A stretch of DNA of 64,000 nt from Reticulitermes lucifugus (lineage: Eukaryota; Arthropoda; Insecta; Blattodea; Rhinotermitidae): contig JAKCWW010000896.1 in assembly GCA_026260175.1 (NCBI GenBank), positions 10,066 through 74,065 on the forward strand, given 5' to 3'. A program made the position numbers and the translations under genes. A model generated the notes under the pieces. It had not been told where the DNA came from. It made no database searches and saw nothing but the letters and a program-made list of their open reading frames with translations. Positions 24,031 through 34,782 of this stretch are shown here, piece after piece. Each line of letters starts with the position of its first letter. Positions within the stretch are counted from its first letter, which is position 1.

Positions 24031-25751
24031 TCGAAACAGATCGTAATCACAAATTTTTGCCCTTCCCGATATGTGAATTTATGTGTTATTATGAAACTGT
24101 TCTTGGCTTCGACACGCAGACATAGCCTGACCCCAGCTGGACTGTCAGAGCTGATGCTGTCTTAATCTCCCACCCAATAAATCCGGCAGAACAATCTTGG
24201 GAAAGCAAAGAGAATTGGTGCTTGAAATTCTTTTATACTATCGGATTTATGAAATCTTAGCAAGGCTTTAAGGTGATGCCTTCTTTCTTAAAGCTGCAGT
24301 GCATTTGTGATCATTTTCCAGCAGTAAATTCGCCGAAAATCTTGGCGTTATTTTCGCGTTCCCCATTCCTTTTCACTGAGGCTAAGGATGCGAATATTGG
24401 CTCAGAAAAACACCCACGTACTAAAATTGTTAAGGGTAATCCTTTATCCCTTGATGTTATCTGTTTTATATGGGTAGCTAATTTGGCTTAAAAAGTTCGG
24501 GTAAAATGTTTGTACCTAAGTTGGGGGAAGTGATAGGAGGATAGAAAATATTTGACAGTGAAAACCTTTTTAAATTTAACACTTCACTAGCTGCTATTGT
24601 ATCTTATATCAGGAAGAATTAGGTGGGCTTGACACGAAAGAAGAATAGAAGAGGTAAAAAATATATCAAAAAATGTAGCCGGAAGTTCATAAGGGCATAG
24701 ATGAACTGGGAGACATATTAAAATGGATTTTAGTAAATATATATGCCTATACTTGGTTGATGTGGCTCAGTTCAAGGCTCATTGTAGGACTGTTGTGAAC
24801 ACAGTGTTCAAAATTTCGGTCCCATAAAAAGTGTAATATATATTGAACAGATTTGCCACATTTATTTATTTGGTTAGAATGTTCAGTGTTTTAACCCCAG
24901 GTACAGCGTCCGTGTTCATGCACGTATTCTTGTGTAGTATATTCAGATCAACATCCTCTGTGTGGTTTGTATTTGTTTCTTCAAAAATGTGGATGCAAAT
25001 AATTTCAGTAATTATTTCACCGATACTTGTAGAAATGCCTTAAGAGAAAGACTGTATAAAACCAAGCAGATTTGTAGAGGACGATTTACTATTTCTCTTA
25101 CACAGTGCAAGATCTCTATCTGGCATTACGTTCCGCCACTTTATCTGAAGGATTTCAGCATTTTTTGAGGTCCGAAATTAGTTAGATATCTTATTATGTA
25201 AATATTCAAAACCTGCCACACAGGAAACACACTGCATCTCCGTTACCAAAGAACTGATGATTAGTGGTGTTTAGTTAAATAATCGCTGTTTGTTCTGAAA
25301 ATTATAAAACACCAATAAATACAGTGTGGGTAGAATTGTACGTCTTTGATTTTAAAAGCAGACTGTGCGTAAAGTGAGCGTTTTGTTTGAAGGAATTAAT
25401 AAACTAGGGGTTTTCACACAAATGGAGATGACTACTGAAGTAACAAAGAACATCCTACTTAGAATTGACGACTGCCCACTCCGCTACATCCTCCACGACA
25501 CATCATTATATTTTGTTTGTAAATGCCAGCTCTTTACTGAACTAGTTACCGTCTAGTGTCTGTCTTGAAATGTTGCCTTGAAGCGCCTTTGTTTTCACTT
25601 CCATTATCCCCGTATTATAATAACGTTATTAGTTTTCAGGAGGAATTTTACCAGAAATTGACTTGAAATAAATTCTAATCGTTAATTCAGAGGTTTTTAA
25701 TTATTGTTAGATCGAAGTAAAACTGCAAACTGTTAAGATATATTTTCTTTA
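24031..25751. other. No gene recognised
   Basis: Several ORFs of 60-72 codons occur (24273, 24843, 25365), none with a domain I know and none in an exon-like arrangement I can support. A possible tRNA-like patch near 24761-24830 was not convincing. Confidence 0.35.
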
Positions 25752-25927
25752 TCTCTGTGCTGCATCACGCCATGAAAACGTATGGACTATATTTCCGTTC
25801 ATTCTTAACCATCGTACTAGGTAGAGATTGTCACCAGCTTTACGCCCTGCCCTCTTTATCCCCCGAAAATATTTCCCGGTACCCACTGGGTAGATATGGT
25901 TGGGCTGCGCACCCGGTGTGGGCACGA
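25752..25927 (-). mobile_element. SINE family 1 3' portion, old
   Basis: The tail lies at 25752 ('gtgctgcatcacgccatgaa') and, read rightwards, the complement of the body includes 'cggtacccactgggtagata' and 'gcgcacccggtgtgg'. The order fits a - strand family 1 copy lacking its head. Confidence 0.6.
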
Positions 25928-25992
25928 TATATCCTTCTTGGAAATGGGATAAATGATTTTTTTACATTATTTTTACTATGCATCTTGTTATA

Positions 25993-26192
25993 ATCATTAC
26001 ATCAACCAATACATGCTCTAGATAAAATACATTCGTAAGCTATCATTAAAACCCCTACATGTTTCAGCACTACAGTGCCTTTGTATCGAACGCCCAAATG
26101 AAGAGGGCACTTTAGTGCTGAAACATGTAGGAGATTTTATAATAGCTTACGAAAGTATTTTATCTAGTGCGTGTGTCGGTTGATGTAATGAT
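25993..26192. repeat. Foldback element with hammerhead-like module
   Basis: The arms start 'atcattacatcaacc' and end 'ggttgatgtaatgat'; inward both carry 'ctagataaaatac', 'taagctat' and 'ctacatgtttcagcact'. They form arms of about 75-90 bp with modest divergence. At 26099-26124 (+) the module is TGAAGA, one G, a stem closed by a G-T pair (GGCACT/AGTGCT), then GAAAC and ATGTAG. The left arm keeps the stem and GAAAC but not TGAAGA. Confidence 0.85.
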
Positions 26193-26470
26193 CGCGATAG
26201 TTGAGTCGCTAAAGTGAGTAGCCTACTTGCTGAAACAAGCCAGGAAACGTGTTTCGATGCCTGGAAGATATAAATTACTTTTATCTTCTCCACAGCGTCT
26301 ATACCGACTGTGGGGTCTATATCCAGCCTCCTGCTCAAAGGGTATGGAGGGGGGGGGGTCGCTCCACCGGCGGCACACCGGCCGCAGCTTGAAGCTGACC
26401 ACTCACCTCCATCCAGTGGTTGATAAGTTTATCTACTCGTATATCCCCCCATGGCGTGTAAAGGACGAAT
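26193..26470 (+). mobile_element. SINE family 1 variant, abutting foldback
   Basis: The body 'tctataccgactgtggggtc' and 'cagcctcctgctcaaaggg' leads into 'gctgaccactcacctccatc' and 'ccccatggcgtgtaaagga', the family 1 order. The head differs from the consensus (an imperfect hairpin around 'ccaggaaacgtgtttcgatg'). A run of ten G at 26348 interrupts it. It starts at the base after the foldback ends. Confidence 0.75.
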
Positions 26471-26841
26471 ATTATTTTTTTACAAAAGTATTACGTTAAC
26501 GAAAGTTCCATATTTTACCAAGATCATTCATGCAGTAATTCAGGACCTTCGGGTAAGGGATGTAGTGTCACTTTCAAATCGAAATTTCGTGTATCCACCA
26601 TGTCGTTATTCTCAAGTGTGGTAGTGGCATTGGAGAGTAAAGTGGCGTAATTTTTGCACGAAGTATTTAAAATGCTGTCAGTAGGTTCAAACATTATAAT
26701 TGGTGGACAGTTACACAGATAGACAGGTAGACAGCATGTGTTTTTATAAAACCCTGGCCTTTGGTTTTTAGAAAGTAAAGGAGGCTAAAACTGAAACTTA
26801 GAGACACAGAACAGGAGGATAAAAATTAGGTAAAACTCCTT

Positions 26842-26988
26842 CATGACATAATCCAGTAGGAGGTTGCTGTCAGCATGTTAATGAATCTGGTTAATATTAT
26901 GATTAGTAGGAGGCTCTTGTGAACACGATAATGAAGTTGGTTCATGATATGATCCAGTAGGAGGCTGGTGTGAACACGGTAATGGAAC
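26842..26988. repeat. Tandem repeat, ~50 bp, three units
   Basis: Units begin at 26842, 26893 and 26943 and share 'catgatatgatccagtagga', 'ggctggtgtgaacacg' and 'taatgaa-ttggtt' with substitutions. Unit lengths are 51, 50 and about 46 bp. The translated units have no recognised meaning. Confidence 0.8.
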
Positions 26989-26989
26989 T

Positions 26990-27262
26990 TTCACCTTTCT
27001 GGACCAAGCTGTGAAGATATGGGGAGTGGAGGTTTAGCTCCACGCACCTGTATAAGTAGCTGATTTGTCACTTTCAGGTCGCCTTTTATCTTGACAGACA
27101 GCCGGCTCTACCAATTATGTATAAAGTTGGGCGGGCCCAAGAGCCGCTTTGGAAGCTGTGGAGCAGAGAAAAATGTGCTGCCGCTGCCGTAAATCGAATT
27201 CCAATTCTCCGTTCCTTCATCTCGCAGGCCAGTCTCTATAACGACTGTGCTACGTCAGCTTC
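26990..27262 (-). mobile_element. SINE family 1 copy, old
   Basis: On the - strand the head lies near 27262 ('gctgacgtagcacagtcg'), a box B region includes 'attggaattcgattt', and the body has 'agcggctcttgggcccgcc'. The tail is near 26990. It spans the element with heavy decay. Confidence 0.65.
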
Positions 27263-28844
27263 TTCATCTTATTCTTCTTCGTGGAATAATTAATTTATGT
27301 TACGTTGAATGTAACGGACGTTTTGAAATATAAAAGAACCCGCTGCCTCCTGGAGGCAGTGTTTAAACTGTCACATCTGATCATCCTTGCGGAGTGCGCT
27401 TTACTTTACAATAACAGTGCCCCATTAGTTCAATGTTTATCCAACAGAAGTAACTGTTCCCTCAGTTCTGGGTATGGTCCATGAACTGAAATACGATTAT
27501 GCTCTATGCTTGCGGCGTTTGGTATTTCAACTTAAATATTAATAGTAGTACTTTCATGTCCTATTTTTAACTTCACTATGTACACAAAGTGAGAAGATAG
27601 TGTCCGGCTGTCCGTGTGTCATCCATTTTCATGTTCCTAAAACTCAGTTCAGTTCCATGAAATTTGGTACTGTGTACCTGCTCAAAATGTCATCCCATGG
27701 AGTGCACGTCGCCTGTAGGCGCCGTACAGCGGACACTAAATTTGCTAATTTAATAAATGCGTGGGAAAAGCATTTTATGAAAACTCGACGGAAGATAAGT
27801 TGTTCAGCATATTTCCCACATTTTATGGGACCCGAAATTTCAGTACGATGCTGACAAGAGCGCACAACTAGATCCTTTCCTGAGACCAGTTTCTGTAAGT
27901 CTCGTTTTAATATTATCCTTCTAGTTACACATGTGATTCCAAGCAGTGTCTTCTGTTCAGATTTCATCAACAAAAATGTAGGCAGTTTGAATCTCATCAT
28001 GGGTACTACGTGTCCTAGGCATCTGTAGAATCTGTGTAATAATATACAGTATTATTTACATAAGTTTATTTCCTTTTTCTGTTCCGATATCAGCATATTG
28101 TCATGTCATTTTATATTCCTCCCTTTGTGTAATCGCTTCTTCTGTAAACCGCACTGTCAATGCATTTAATGCATAAAGCGATGTATTTGGTAGTAGAAGG
28201 CTTATCGTCATAGGGCGCCATGGCACCAAATAATTTAACTTGTGATATCATACTTTCATTTTATAACACGCATTTAAAGATAAGTAAGGACAGGGGTGCA
28301 CACATTTTCCAAAGATAGGAGAGTCACCTAAAAATTCTAGGCACCAGAATGATGGCATAAAGTGAGTTCCATACTGACGATCCACAAATATTAGGCAACA
28401 TCCTCTAAAATTTAGTTGCTGTGGGGACTTGGCCCCCGGGATGTTTGCGACCCTGAGTAAGAATAACTAATTTTTGTTTACTGTAATGCTTTGGGTAACT
28501 GTAATTCTCTACATGGAGTACGAAATGCTTAAGTCTCGTTCAGTGGTAGGTATCGTAAGTGTGGCCTTCACAGATATATCACGTATTTGGGTAGAATTTT
28601 AAAAATGTTTTGGTGGAACGTGCTGCTTCTATCATCATCGTACAGTAGCTGTAGTTACGCCTGGCATGTTGCTGCCTGACTACAAAAAGCATGATTTCAT
28701 ATTCCACAAGACCGTAACATTGACTCCGATCATTGAAGATGCGTGTAGAAGATTTATCTGCCATACACATAAGCGTAGCTCCACGTGCAAGCATCAGCAG
28801 AGAGCTCATAAAACTTTATTTTGCTTTGATTTTATTTAAGGCCG
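27263..28844. other. No gene recognised
   Basis: Overlapping ORFs on both strands at 27600-28000 (84 and 118 codons) show no recognised domain. The rest is unique AT-rich sequence. Confidence 0.35.
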
Positions 28845-29078
28845 CTTTCATTAGCTCAAACCACATTCCGTCGAGTGATTATGAATATTAAATGCACGGG
28901 ATGTGACAGGAAGTGGTCGTGGCCTAATTAATTAAGATACCAGATTAGGGAAGTTTCCCGGAGGGGCTGAGGGAAAGTAGAAAACATTTCAGTCATTATA
29001 ATTGGTGTCCTCCCCGAAATTCGAATGTGGTACGTCCCGAATACATTTCAGAGACATTACCGCAAGCAAACTAATGTA
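28845..29078 (-). mobile_element. SINE family 3 copy
   Basis: On the - strand the tRNA-like head 'gtttgcttgcggtaatgtc' leads to a box B region 'cacattcgaatttcgggg'. The body has 'ctactttccctcagc' and 'aattaattaggccacgac', followed by 'cacttcctgtcacatccc' and a decayed tail. This order matches, from memory, a widespread insect SINE whose tail ends near 'gtgcgacgtaaagc'. Confidence 0.7.
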
Positions 29079-29988
29079 TGATGTAAGAAATATACAATTT
29101 CATTGTCACTGCAGATTATTTATGAAAGGTCCGGTAAGGGGCATCTGTATCAGTTCTCCTGTAAATTCGTGTTTGCTTTCGTAAAGGGGTTTGAACAGAG
29201 ATTCATACCGAAATCTGAGAGCTAATGGAACTCTTTAACTCTCTCAGAAACAGAAGAGGAAAGGAAACCTGTACTGTCCGGAAGGGATTTCAAAACCACA
29301 GAATTCTGTCGGTCCTCTGAAACATATGAACCTTGCCACTAATATGATTAGAGAAACAGGCGAGTGGCTTTGACGTTGGAAGGGTGAGCCATAGTTACAC
29401 ACGAACCTGTGTTGTATTAATCATGGTTTAAACATAAACGCTGCAAAACAAAGTTTTCTGGTGATGTCTGGACGGTAGTGACAGACATTTTGTTGTAAAA
29501 TCTGGGAAAAAGTAACGCTGTACTTGTAGCGCTGTTGCAGTGTTGTAAATTATGCTTTAAATTGTTTAGTTTGGATTAAATTTGTTGGTTAAAAAGGGAA
29601 TATATACCCTTTCCAGCCATTGAAAACTTTGTCTTTTCCATCTGATTAATCAAGTCATACACCCTTCATAAAGAAGTGTAACAGCGACTGTCCACAGCGT
29701 AGAGGACCTAAATTACATTCGAGACCAGGACACCGTGTCCGGTATAATCTGGACCCATCCAGTGGCCACCAATGGTTGTGGCTTGGACAGAGCCTGAAAC
29801 TGATCCTTCTCTTCTTCTAATTTGTACATTAAGGATTCGAAGTCTGAACCCAAGGTTTCCGGTATGTGAATCAGCAGTGGTAGACGCCGTCAGAACTTGA
29901 GGTTTCTCAGCAGTTGTGGCCATTCTGTCAAACCAGTTTGCGTGATTTATTAGTCGCCTTGACTGATTTCGTGGAATATTTCGAGGTG
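29079..29988. other. No gene recognised
   Basis: Unique AT-rich sequence with only short unrecognised ORFs. The 122-codon antisense ORF at 29708-30076 runs into the next SINE and is treated as incidental. Confidence 0.4.
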
Positions 29989-30249
29989 GGCCGATCCCGG
30001 TGGCTGTGCGGTCTAAGGCGTACATCTGCGGCCGCTCGACTGCTGGGATCACGGCTTCGAATTCCGCTGAGAGCATGGATGTTCGTCTCTTGTGTTTGTT
30101 CTGTAGGTAGCGGCCTCTGCGACGAACTGATCACTCGTTCAGAGGAGTCCTACCGGGTGTGTGTTTGTGTGTGTAATTGTATGTGATCTAGAAACCTGAA
30201 ATATGGGTTGGCTTAGGCCTAATTTGGGCTGTTGCACCAAGGAAAAAAA
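29989..30249 (+). mobile_element. SINE family 2 copy, full-length
   Basis: Head 'ggccgatcccggtggctgtg' with 'cggtctaaggcg' (box A), 'ctcgactgctgggatcacgg', box B 'cttcgaattccgct' and 'gagcatggatgttcgtctct'. The 3' half follows and ends in A7. Head length and the extended arm resemble tRNA-Leu. GT-rich expansion at 30158-30174 is internal. Divergence suggests middle age. Confidence 0.9.
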
Positions 30250-31077
30250 TAATATTGCTTGGTTCAGCGGCTGTTTGGCTTTATTGTACATGGTAGTTAA
30301 TTATTGTGTTGATAACAGCTGTTTGTTTTGCCTGTAACAAGGAAAAATGGAAACACTGCAATGGGTTCGGAATTAAATGTTGTATCAAAGGCTGCCAGTT
30401 TATTTGCTATTACCAAATCGCCCTTTGACAATACAGCACTCCTAAAATTAACATTAATTTAACAGCAGAATTATTTCAAGTGCTTGAGACTCGATAATCT
30501 TGCTGCTCTGAATATGATGCATATGATCTGCTGCCGGAATATAAAGCCGCATGGTTTGCTAGAAAGGGACCAGATATTCGCAGGAAGCTGCTGACTCCAT
30601 CTTGCGGGTGGAAGTTAGAGGCAACACGTTCGTCCAAAACGTTGGCATGTCTTCAGCAAAAAGCATGCCTTGAAATCTGGAACATCGAAATTTTCAAGTC
30701 ACTTTTACAGTATTTCTAAAAGCAACTGTGTTTATGGCTGTTAAGATGAAAATACGTATCAGAGTTTCGTAAATATAACACAGGAGGAAAAAATTCACAC
30801 TTAAATGCACAGGCGTTTGCTTAACACTCGACAAGAAGTACACTTTATTGAAAGTTTTAAATTATAATTTGAACTTTCCCTTGTACGTTTAATAATATGC
30901 ACACGCATACACAACAAAAGTGCCTGTCAACTGGCTAACGTAACACAAGTTCGTATTTTGCTACCAAGTTTTAATGATGGTGTAATAAAATTCTGTAGAA
31001 GTGTGACGGAAGTTTTGGTTGTTGAAAAATCTCGCATTGACAGAAGGTTCGTAATTTGATTCGTGTAAGAAATAATG
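30250..31077. other. No gene recognised
   Basis: Unique AT-rich sequence with no repeat family or coding region identified. Confidence 0.4.
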
Positions 31078-31355
31078 ATGAGGCTGTTTGACACCATGAA
31101 GGTTTGGGGAGGGGAAAGAGTATATAGGTTCACGCATTCTTAGCTTCAGCAGTACGTGGAGCTGAGCCCAACACAACGGTCTGCCTTCGTTACGCCCGGA
31201 GAAAGAGCTCCCGTACCCCATTTATAGGAGGCTGTGTGGATCCCAGAGCCAGTCTAGACGCTGTGGAGAAGAAGAATTTTCTACACGTTCTGGGATCGAA
31301 CAGAGCGCAACCGGTTACTTCGTTGAAAGGGGCATCCCCACTAACTATGTGAGTT
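31078..31355 (-). mobile_element. SINE family 1 copy, old
   Basis: On the - strand the body has 'agactggctctgggatccac' and 'cctcctataaatggggta', then a tail with 'cttcatggtgtcaaac' at 31078. The head near 31355 is decayed. The layout follows family 1 from end to end. Confidence 0.75.
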
Positions 31356-31879
31356 GATTTAATACACGTGAAATTTCTTCGGGGACATGAAATATGGCAT
31401 TCTAAAGCGTGAAAGTTTTCTGTTTTCTCTGAAATTGGTATGCTAGAATTTATTTTGTTGGAAAATATAAATTTTTTTACTGTAAAGCTTTCGATCTGTC
31501 ACTTCTAATTCATCAGGGCACAGTGTTTGCTGTATGTACTACCTGCTGTATATAAAGTTTCAACATTTTTCACAGAAAGAATATATATGTTTATTAGGAT
31601 TCCTACAACAAACAGAGATAATTCCCCTAATCACAAGAAACATATTGTTCTCCGTAATGGTGTTGCAGTGTTTTTACTGCAAATGATAGATTGAATTTTT
31701 GTATATTTTTTAGATGATCTTCGGGTTTCAAATTGTTTATAAGATTAATCATTTTTCTTAACTAAGAAAAACATTCTTTTGTTTAATTAATCACTGTATG
31801 AAGAAGTAGACCAGGGTAATAGGAAGCATGGCTCTAATTCTTCTTACGCCTGCCATCAAATGAAAGTCATTTGTCAGTT
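31356..31879. other. No gene; possible hammerhead-like remnant
   Basis: 31486-31515 on the - strand reads CTGATGA, about 16 bases, then CGAAAG. The spacing fits the module found in the foldbacks, but the stem is weak. The rest is AT-rich and unassigned. Confidence 0.3.
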
Positions 31880-32058
31880 TCAAACCCCGGTCACTCTACT
31901 TGCGAGAAAATACGCCAGTACCCAGTGGATGGGGGACTGTACTGGCTCCACGATCCGATTGAAATCGGCGGAGATAACTTCTGGTTTCCGCCGGGAATCA
32001 AACCCTTGTCGTTTAATCTGTAGGTTTGTCGGTGTATTCACTGAGCTAACTCGGCTCC
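31880..32058 (-). mobile_element. SINE family 1-like 5' half, old
   Basis: On the - strand the head 'ggagccgagttagctcagtg' at 32058 leads to box B 'gggtttgattcccgg' and a body with 'gtggagccagtacagtcccc'. The order and the final 'ccactgggtactgg' fit family 1, although the head is closer to a tRNA than in the other copies. Confidence 0.6.
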
Positions 32059-32199
32059 TGACTTGACTCAGCAGGTCAAAATCTAGTTTTGGTTTTACTT
32101 GAACAATAAGGATATTAATTTGTATTGAAGCATTTATTGTTATGAATCTTGCTTTATTGAACGAAGCTGCTTCAAGTGCAGTAGTTGTACGTATAGTGC

Positions 32200-32385
32200 A
32201 GAGTGAGATGGACGAGTAGTCAAGAATGGTGACTATGTCAGTATGTATCAGAGGACAGCCGTGGGAATTTTTGCGGCATTTTGAGTAAATAAACTTAAAG
32301 GTTCATGATGGAACGTAACTTAGGCGGGTTTCGAAATGGGCACGTCCCGAATAGGCGTTGCCGCTAAACTAACGTGCTAACTGCA
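32200..32385 (-). mobile_element. SINE family 3-like head, old
   Basis: On the - strand 'gttagtttagcggcaacgcc' followed by 'tattcgggacgtgcccattt' and 'cgaaaccc' matches the tRNA-like head seen at 29010-29078. Downstream body similarity is weak, so the left limit is approximate. Confidence 0.45.
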
Positions 32386-32932
32386 AAGCTTATGTATATG
32401 GGTTATGATCTTTGACTGAATGTTTATGTGTGATGGATGGTGACTATTTTAATTCGTTGTACTACATCGTAACGCGATTTATGACATAAAGTTCAAGCAC
32501 TAAGATTTTTCCTGCAGTACTTCCACGCAATTTCTTCCCGTCATAATTTTGTCGAATTAGTGTTCGGCTAAGAATGTCTTTGTTGGTCTTGTGTTCTAGT
32601 CTTATGTGTTTCCATGGGAACAGACAACATGTGAGATGTGGCAGCGGCAAGTGTAAAGCGGGGCAGTAGGCTACCAATGATGAAGCGTCCTTTGTGCCGA
32701 AGTAACAGTTAACACGAAACGTGAACACATTTCCAAGTGTCCTGTTATGTTAAAAGATCTGTAAATCGTGTAAAAATATTCAGAAATTTCAGAATCTGAA
32801 AAGAAGAGTAACGAATAGTTTGTCCAAGACGTTGGCAGAATTATCCGAGGAAATTATCAACATCATCGTTATTTTCACCATAACGACCAGTATCATCATC
32901 ATGAACATCCGCATTTGTCGTGGGTGTTGCTG

Positions 32933-32951
32933 TATTATTATTATTATTATT
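32933..32951. repeat. (TTA)n microsatellite
   Basis: About six TTA units in uninterrupted series. Confidence 0.85.
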
Positions 32952-33080
32952 ACTATGTGTTATCATCTTTATGCATGGTATTTTATATACCGGAAAGAAA
33001 CATGTTGCTAGGGTATATAATGTTACATCTGTTCTGTGGTCAGAAGATGTGGGATATGTAACATTATTTCCCACGATAAA

Positions 33081-33109
33081 CATTATTATTATTATTATTA
33101 TTATTATTA
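33081..33109. repeat. (ATT)n microsatellite
   Basis: Nine to ten ATT units. Just upstream, 33018-33066 forms a small imperfect hairpin ('aatgttacatct' against 'gatatgtaacatt'). Confidence 0.9.
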
Positions 33110-33435
33110 CATTCCATTCATAATAAGTTATCATCCCTCTAACTTTCCAAAGCGTTATCTACTTATATTTGTAACGGACGTCATGTGCCACTTCTTGTGC
33201 GTGGCTGCGAAATATTGGTTCTTGCTTTGAGGGGAGAAAATGTGTGCGTTAATATAATTTTATGGCATGCTACATTAATACCCCAATAAAATGAGCCATT
33301 CTTTCCGTTCTTTGGGATTTAGCGACAGAGTAAACTTGCCTCCGTTTCTTTGTTACTTGAGAGAAACTGGCGACTCAGCGCGTGAAGTTGACGAAGCTCG
33401 ACACATTGGCCATCATTCATGTCCATTCAGCGATG

Positions 33436-33668
33436 ACTAAGCTGTCTGCTGCCTGTTCGGAATGCCAGGGGTCAAATCTAGTACTTTAGGTTGACTGTCC
33501 TGAATGATATTGTTTATGGCTTTTCTCAGTCCGGCGAGGAATATGGTTATCTGAAATCAGGCCACAAATGCTCCCTTTCGTATCCTTTCCTCTTCATCAT
33601 TCACAAATGACTCTGTCTAGTCTGAAAAGCTGACAGCGTTGTCAAATCGACTATAAATAACTATATTA
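33436..33668 (+). mobile_element. SINE family 4 copy, old, full span
   Basis: The tRNA-like head 'gatgactaagctgtctgctg' is followed by 'aatgccaggggtcaaatct' (box B). The body carries 'ggcttttctcagtccggcga', 'aggccacaaatgctccctt' and 'atcctttcctcttcatcat'. The tail 'gacagcgttgtcaaatcgac' is followed by AT-rich sequence. All parts are in order. Confidence 0.65.
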
Positions 33669-34185
33669 ATTTCATCGACCTCTTGTTCTGTAGTAGCAGT
33701 GACTGTGTGTGTAGAAAATCTCAGCCCCGCTTAACTTAGGCCTTGTGCACTGTCGTGACTGTTTGTGGCACACCCTGTAACACCGTCTTGCTAATCCTTC
33801 TCAGGGAACAGCGGGAGATGAAGATAATGCTCGGATGGTTTTGAGATCAGTGAAGGGTGCAGGCGGTGTTCATTGTCGCGAAATGTACATTCACTGACTT
33901 GTGCCAGTGGACTTAATAAAATATAGTTACCTTTACTGTTACAAAAGTCTCTGTAAAGTTTGTGGAAATATTTAATTGCTCTGGACTGTGTTGTTTGAAA
34001 TACACGCTTCTTTAATACACATTACTATCTCTTTGTTCTAGTAATCAAACAGTTAAATTGCGAAGTGAATGGATTTCAAGTTTATAACCAATTGCTGTCA
34101 TTAGTACAGAGTCTTGTGCTTAGTGAAGCACCAGACCACTAAGCTTTATGGCGGATTTGAGGCACAGTTCGAGTTATTTGTAACC

Positions 34186-34384
34186 TATGCACTAGACGGA
34201 GGAGAATGGTTAGCTTCAAGCTCCGGCCGCATAACGACCCGGACGTAACCTCCGGTTCCGTTTGAATGGGAGGTTAGGTGTGCCGTAGAGTCGGTCTGAA
34301 CGTGGTATTGTAGAGAAACATTCCTGGCATAACATAATCGAACCCGGTCATCCTTAAAGTGACCGAGCTGTCACCGTCTCCACT
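34186..34384 (-). mobile_element. SINE family 1 copy, old
   Basis: On the - strand the head region at 34384 ('gtggagacggtgacagctcg') leads to a box B 'gggttcgattatg'. The body has 'cagaccgactctacggcaca' and then 'cctcccattcaaacgga'. The 3' tail is truncated near 34186. Confidence 0.65.
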
Positions 34385-34408
34385 AATAAAAAAAAATATT
34401 GTTAGTGC

Positions 34409-34443
34409 GATGACTGCAGGAGTGCTACTCCTGAAACGTCATC
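34409..34443 (+). repeat. Hairpin with GAAAC motif
   Basis: An inner perfect 6-bp stem (AGGAGT/ACTCCT, loop GCT) is followed directly by GAAAC, and the whole is enclosed by GATGAC and GTCATC, which also pair. It resembles the foldback modules but lacks a proper CTGAnGA in the right place. Confidence 0.5.
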
Positions 34444-34542
34444 AGTATACAGTATAGTCAGCCTGAGATGGTCAGTGTTGGCCGGTTTCTTGGAATACTT
34501 TTCACCGTTTTCGAGTAAATAAAACACCTAACTAATACCTAT

Positions 34543-34769
34543 GCCGATCCCAGTGGCCGTGCGGTCTAAGGCGTGGGTCTTCGGCCGCTCGCTTACTNNN
34601 NNNNNNNNNNNNNNNNNNNNNNNNNNNNNNNNNNNNNNNNNNNNNNNNNNNNNNNNNNNNNNNNNNNNNNNACTGTGGTGTGTCTCAAATGTGTGTGATC
34701 ATGAAACCTCGATGAAACGAGGAGGCCCAGGCCCGTATGGGGCTGTCGAGCCATAGGAAAGAAAAGGAA
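34543..34769 (+). mobile_element. SINE family 2 copy, young, 13-bp target-site duplication
   Basis: The head is near consensus ('gccgatcccagtggccgtgc', then 'cttcggccgctcgcttact'), then an N-gap, then the 3' half ending 'ggggctgtcgagccatagg' with an A-rich tail. It is flanked by identical 13-bp copies of 'aactaatacctat' (34530-34542 and 34770-34782). An intact duplication and low divergence show recent insertion. Confidence 0.95.
34598..34671. other. Assembly gap (74 N) inside SINE
   Basis: Unresolved bases. From the family 2 copy at 29989-30249 the missing part should be about 105 bp, so the gap size is probably too small. Confidence 0.97.
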
Positions 34770-34782
34770 AACTAATACCTAT

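Noticed and set aside
24761-24840. tRNA-like patch ('gtggctcagttcaaggctca' then 'gttcaaaatttcgg')
   Set aside because: Box A and B likeness is weak, and no SINE body follows.
29708-30076. 122-codon ORF (-)
   Set aside because: Partly antisense to the family 2 SINE at 29989-30249; the remainder has no recognisable content.
32841-33230. ORFs across ATT microsatellites (poly-Ile, poly-Asn, poly-Tyr)
   Set aside because: Low-complexity translations of simple repeats.
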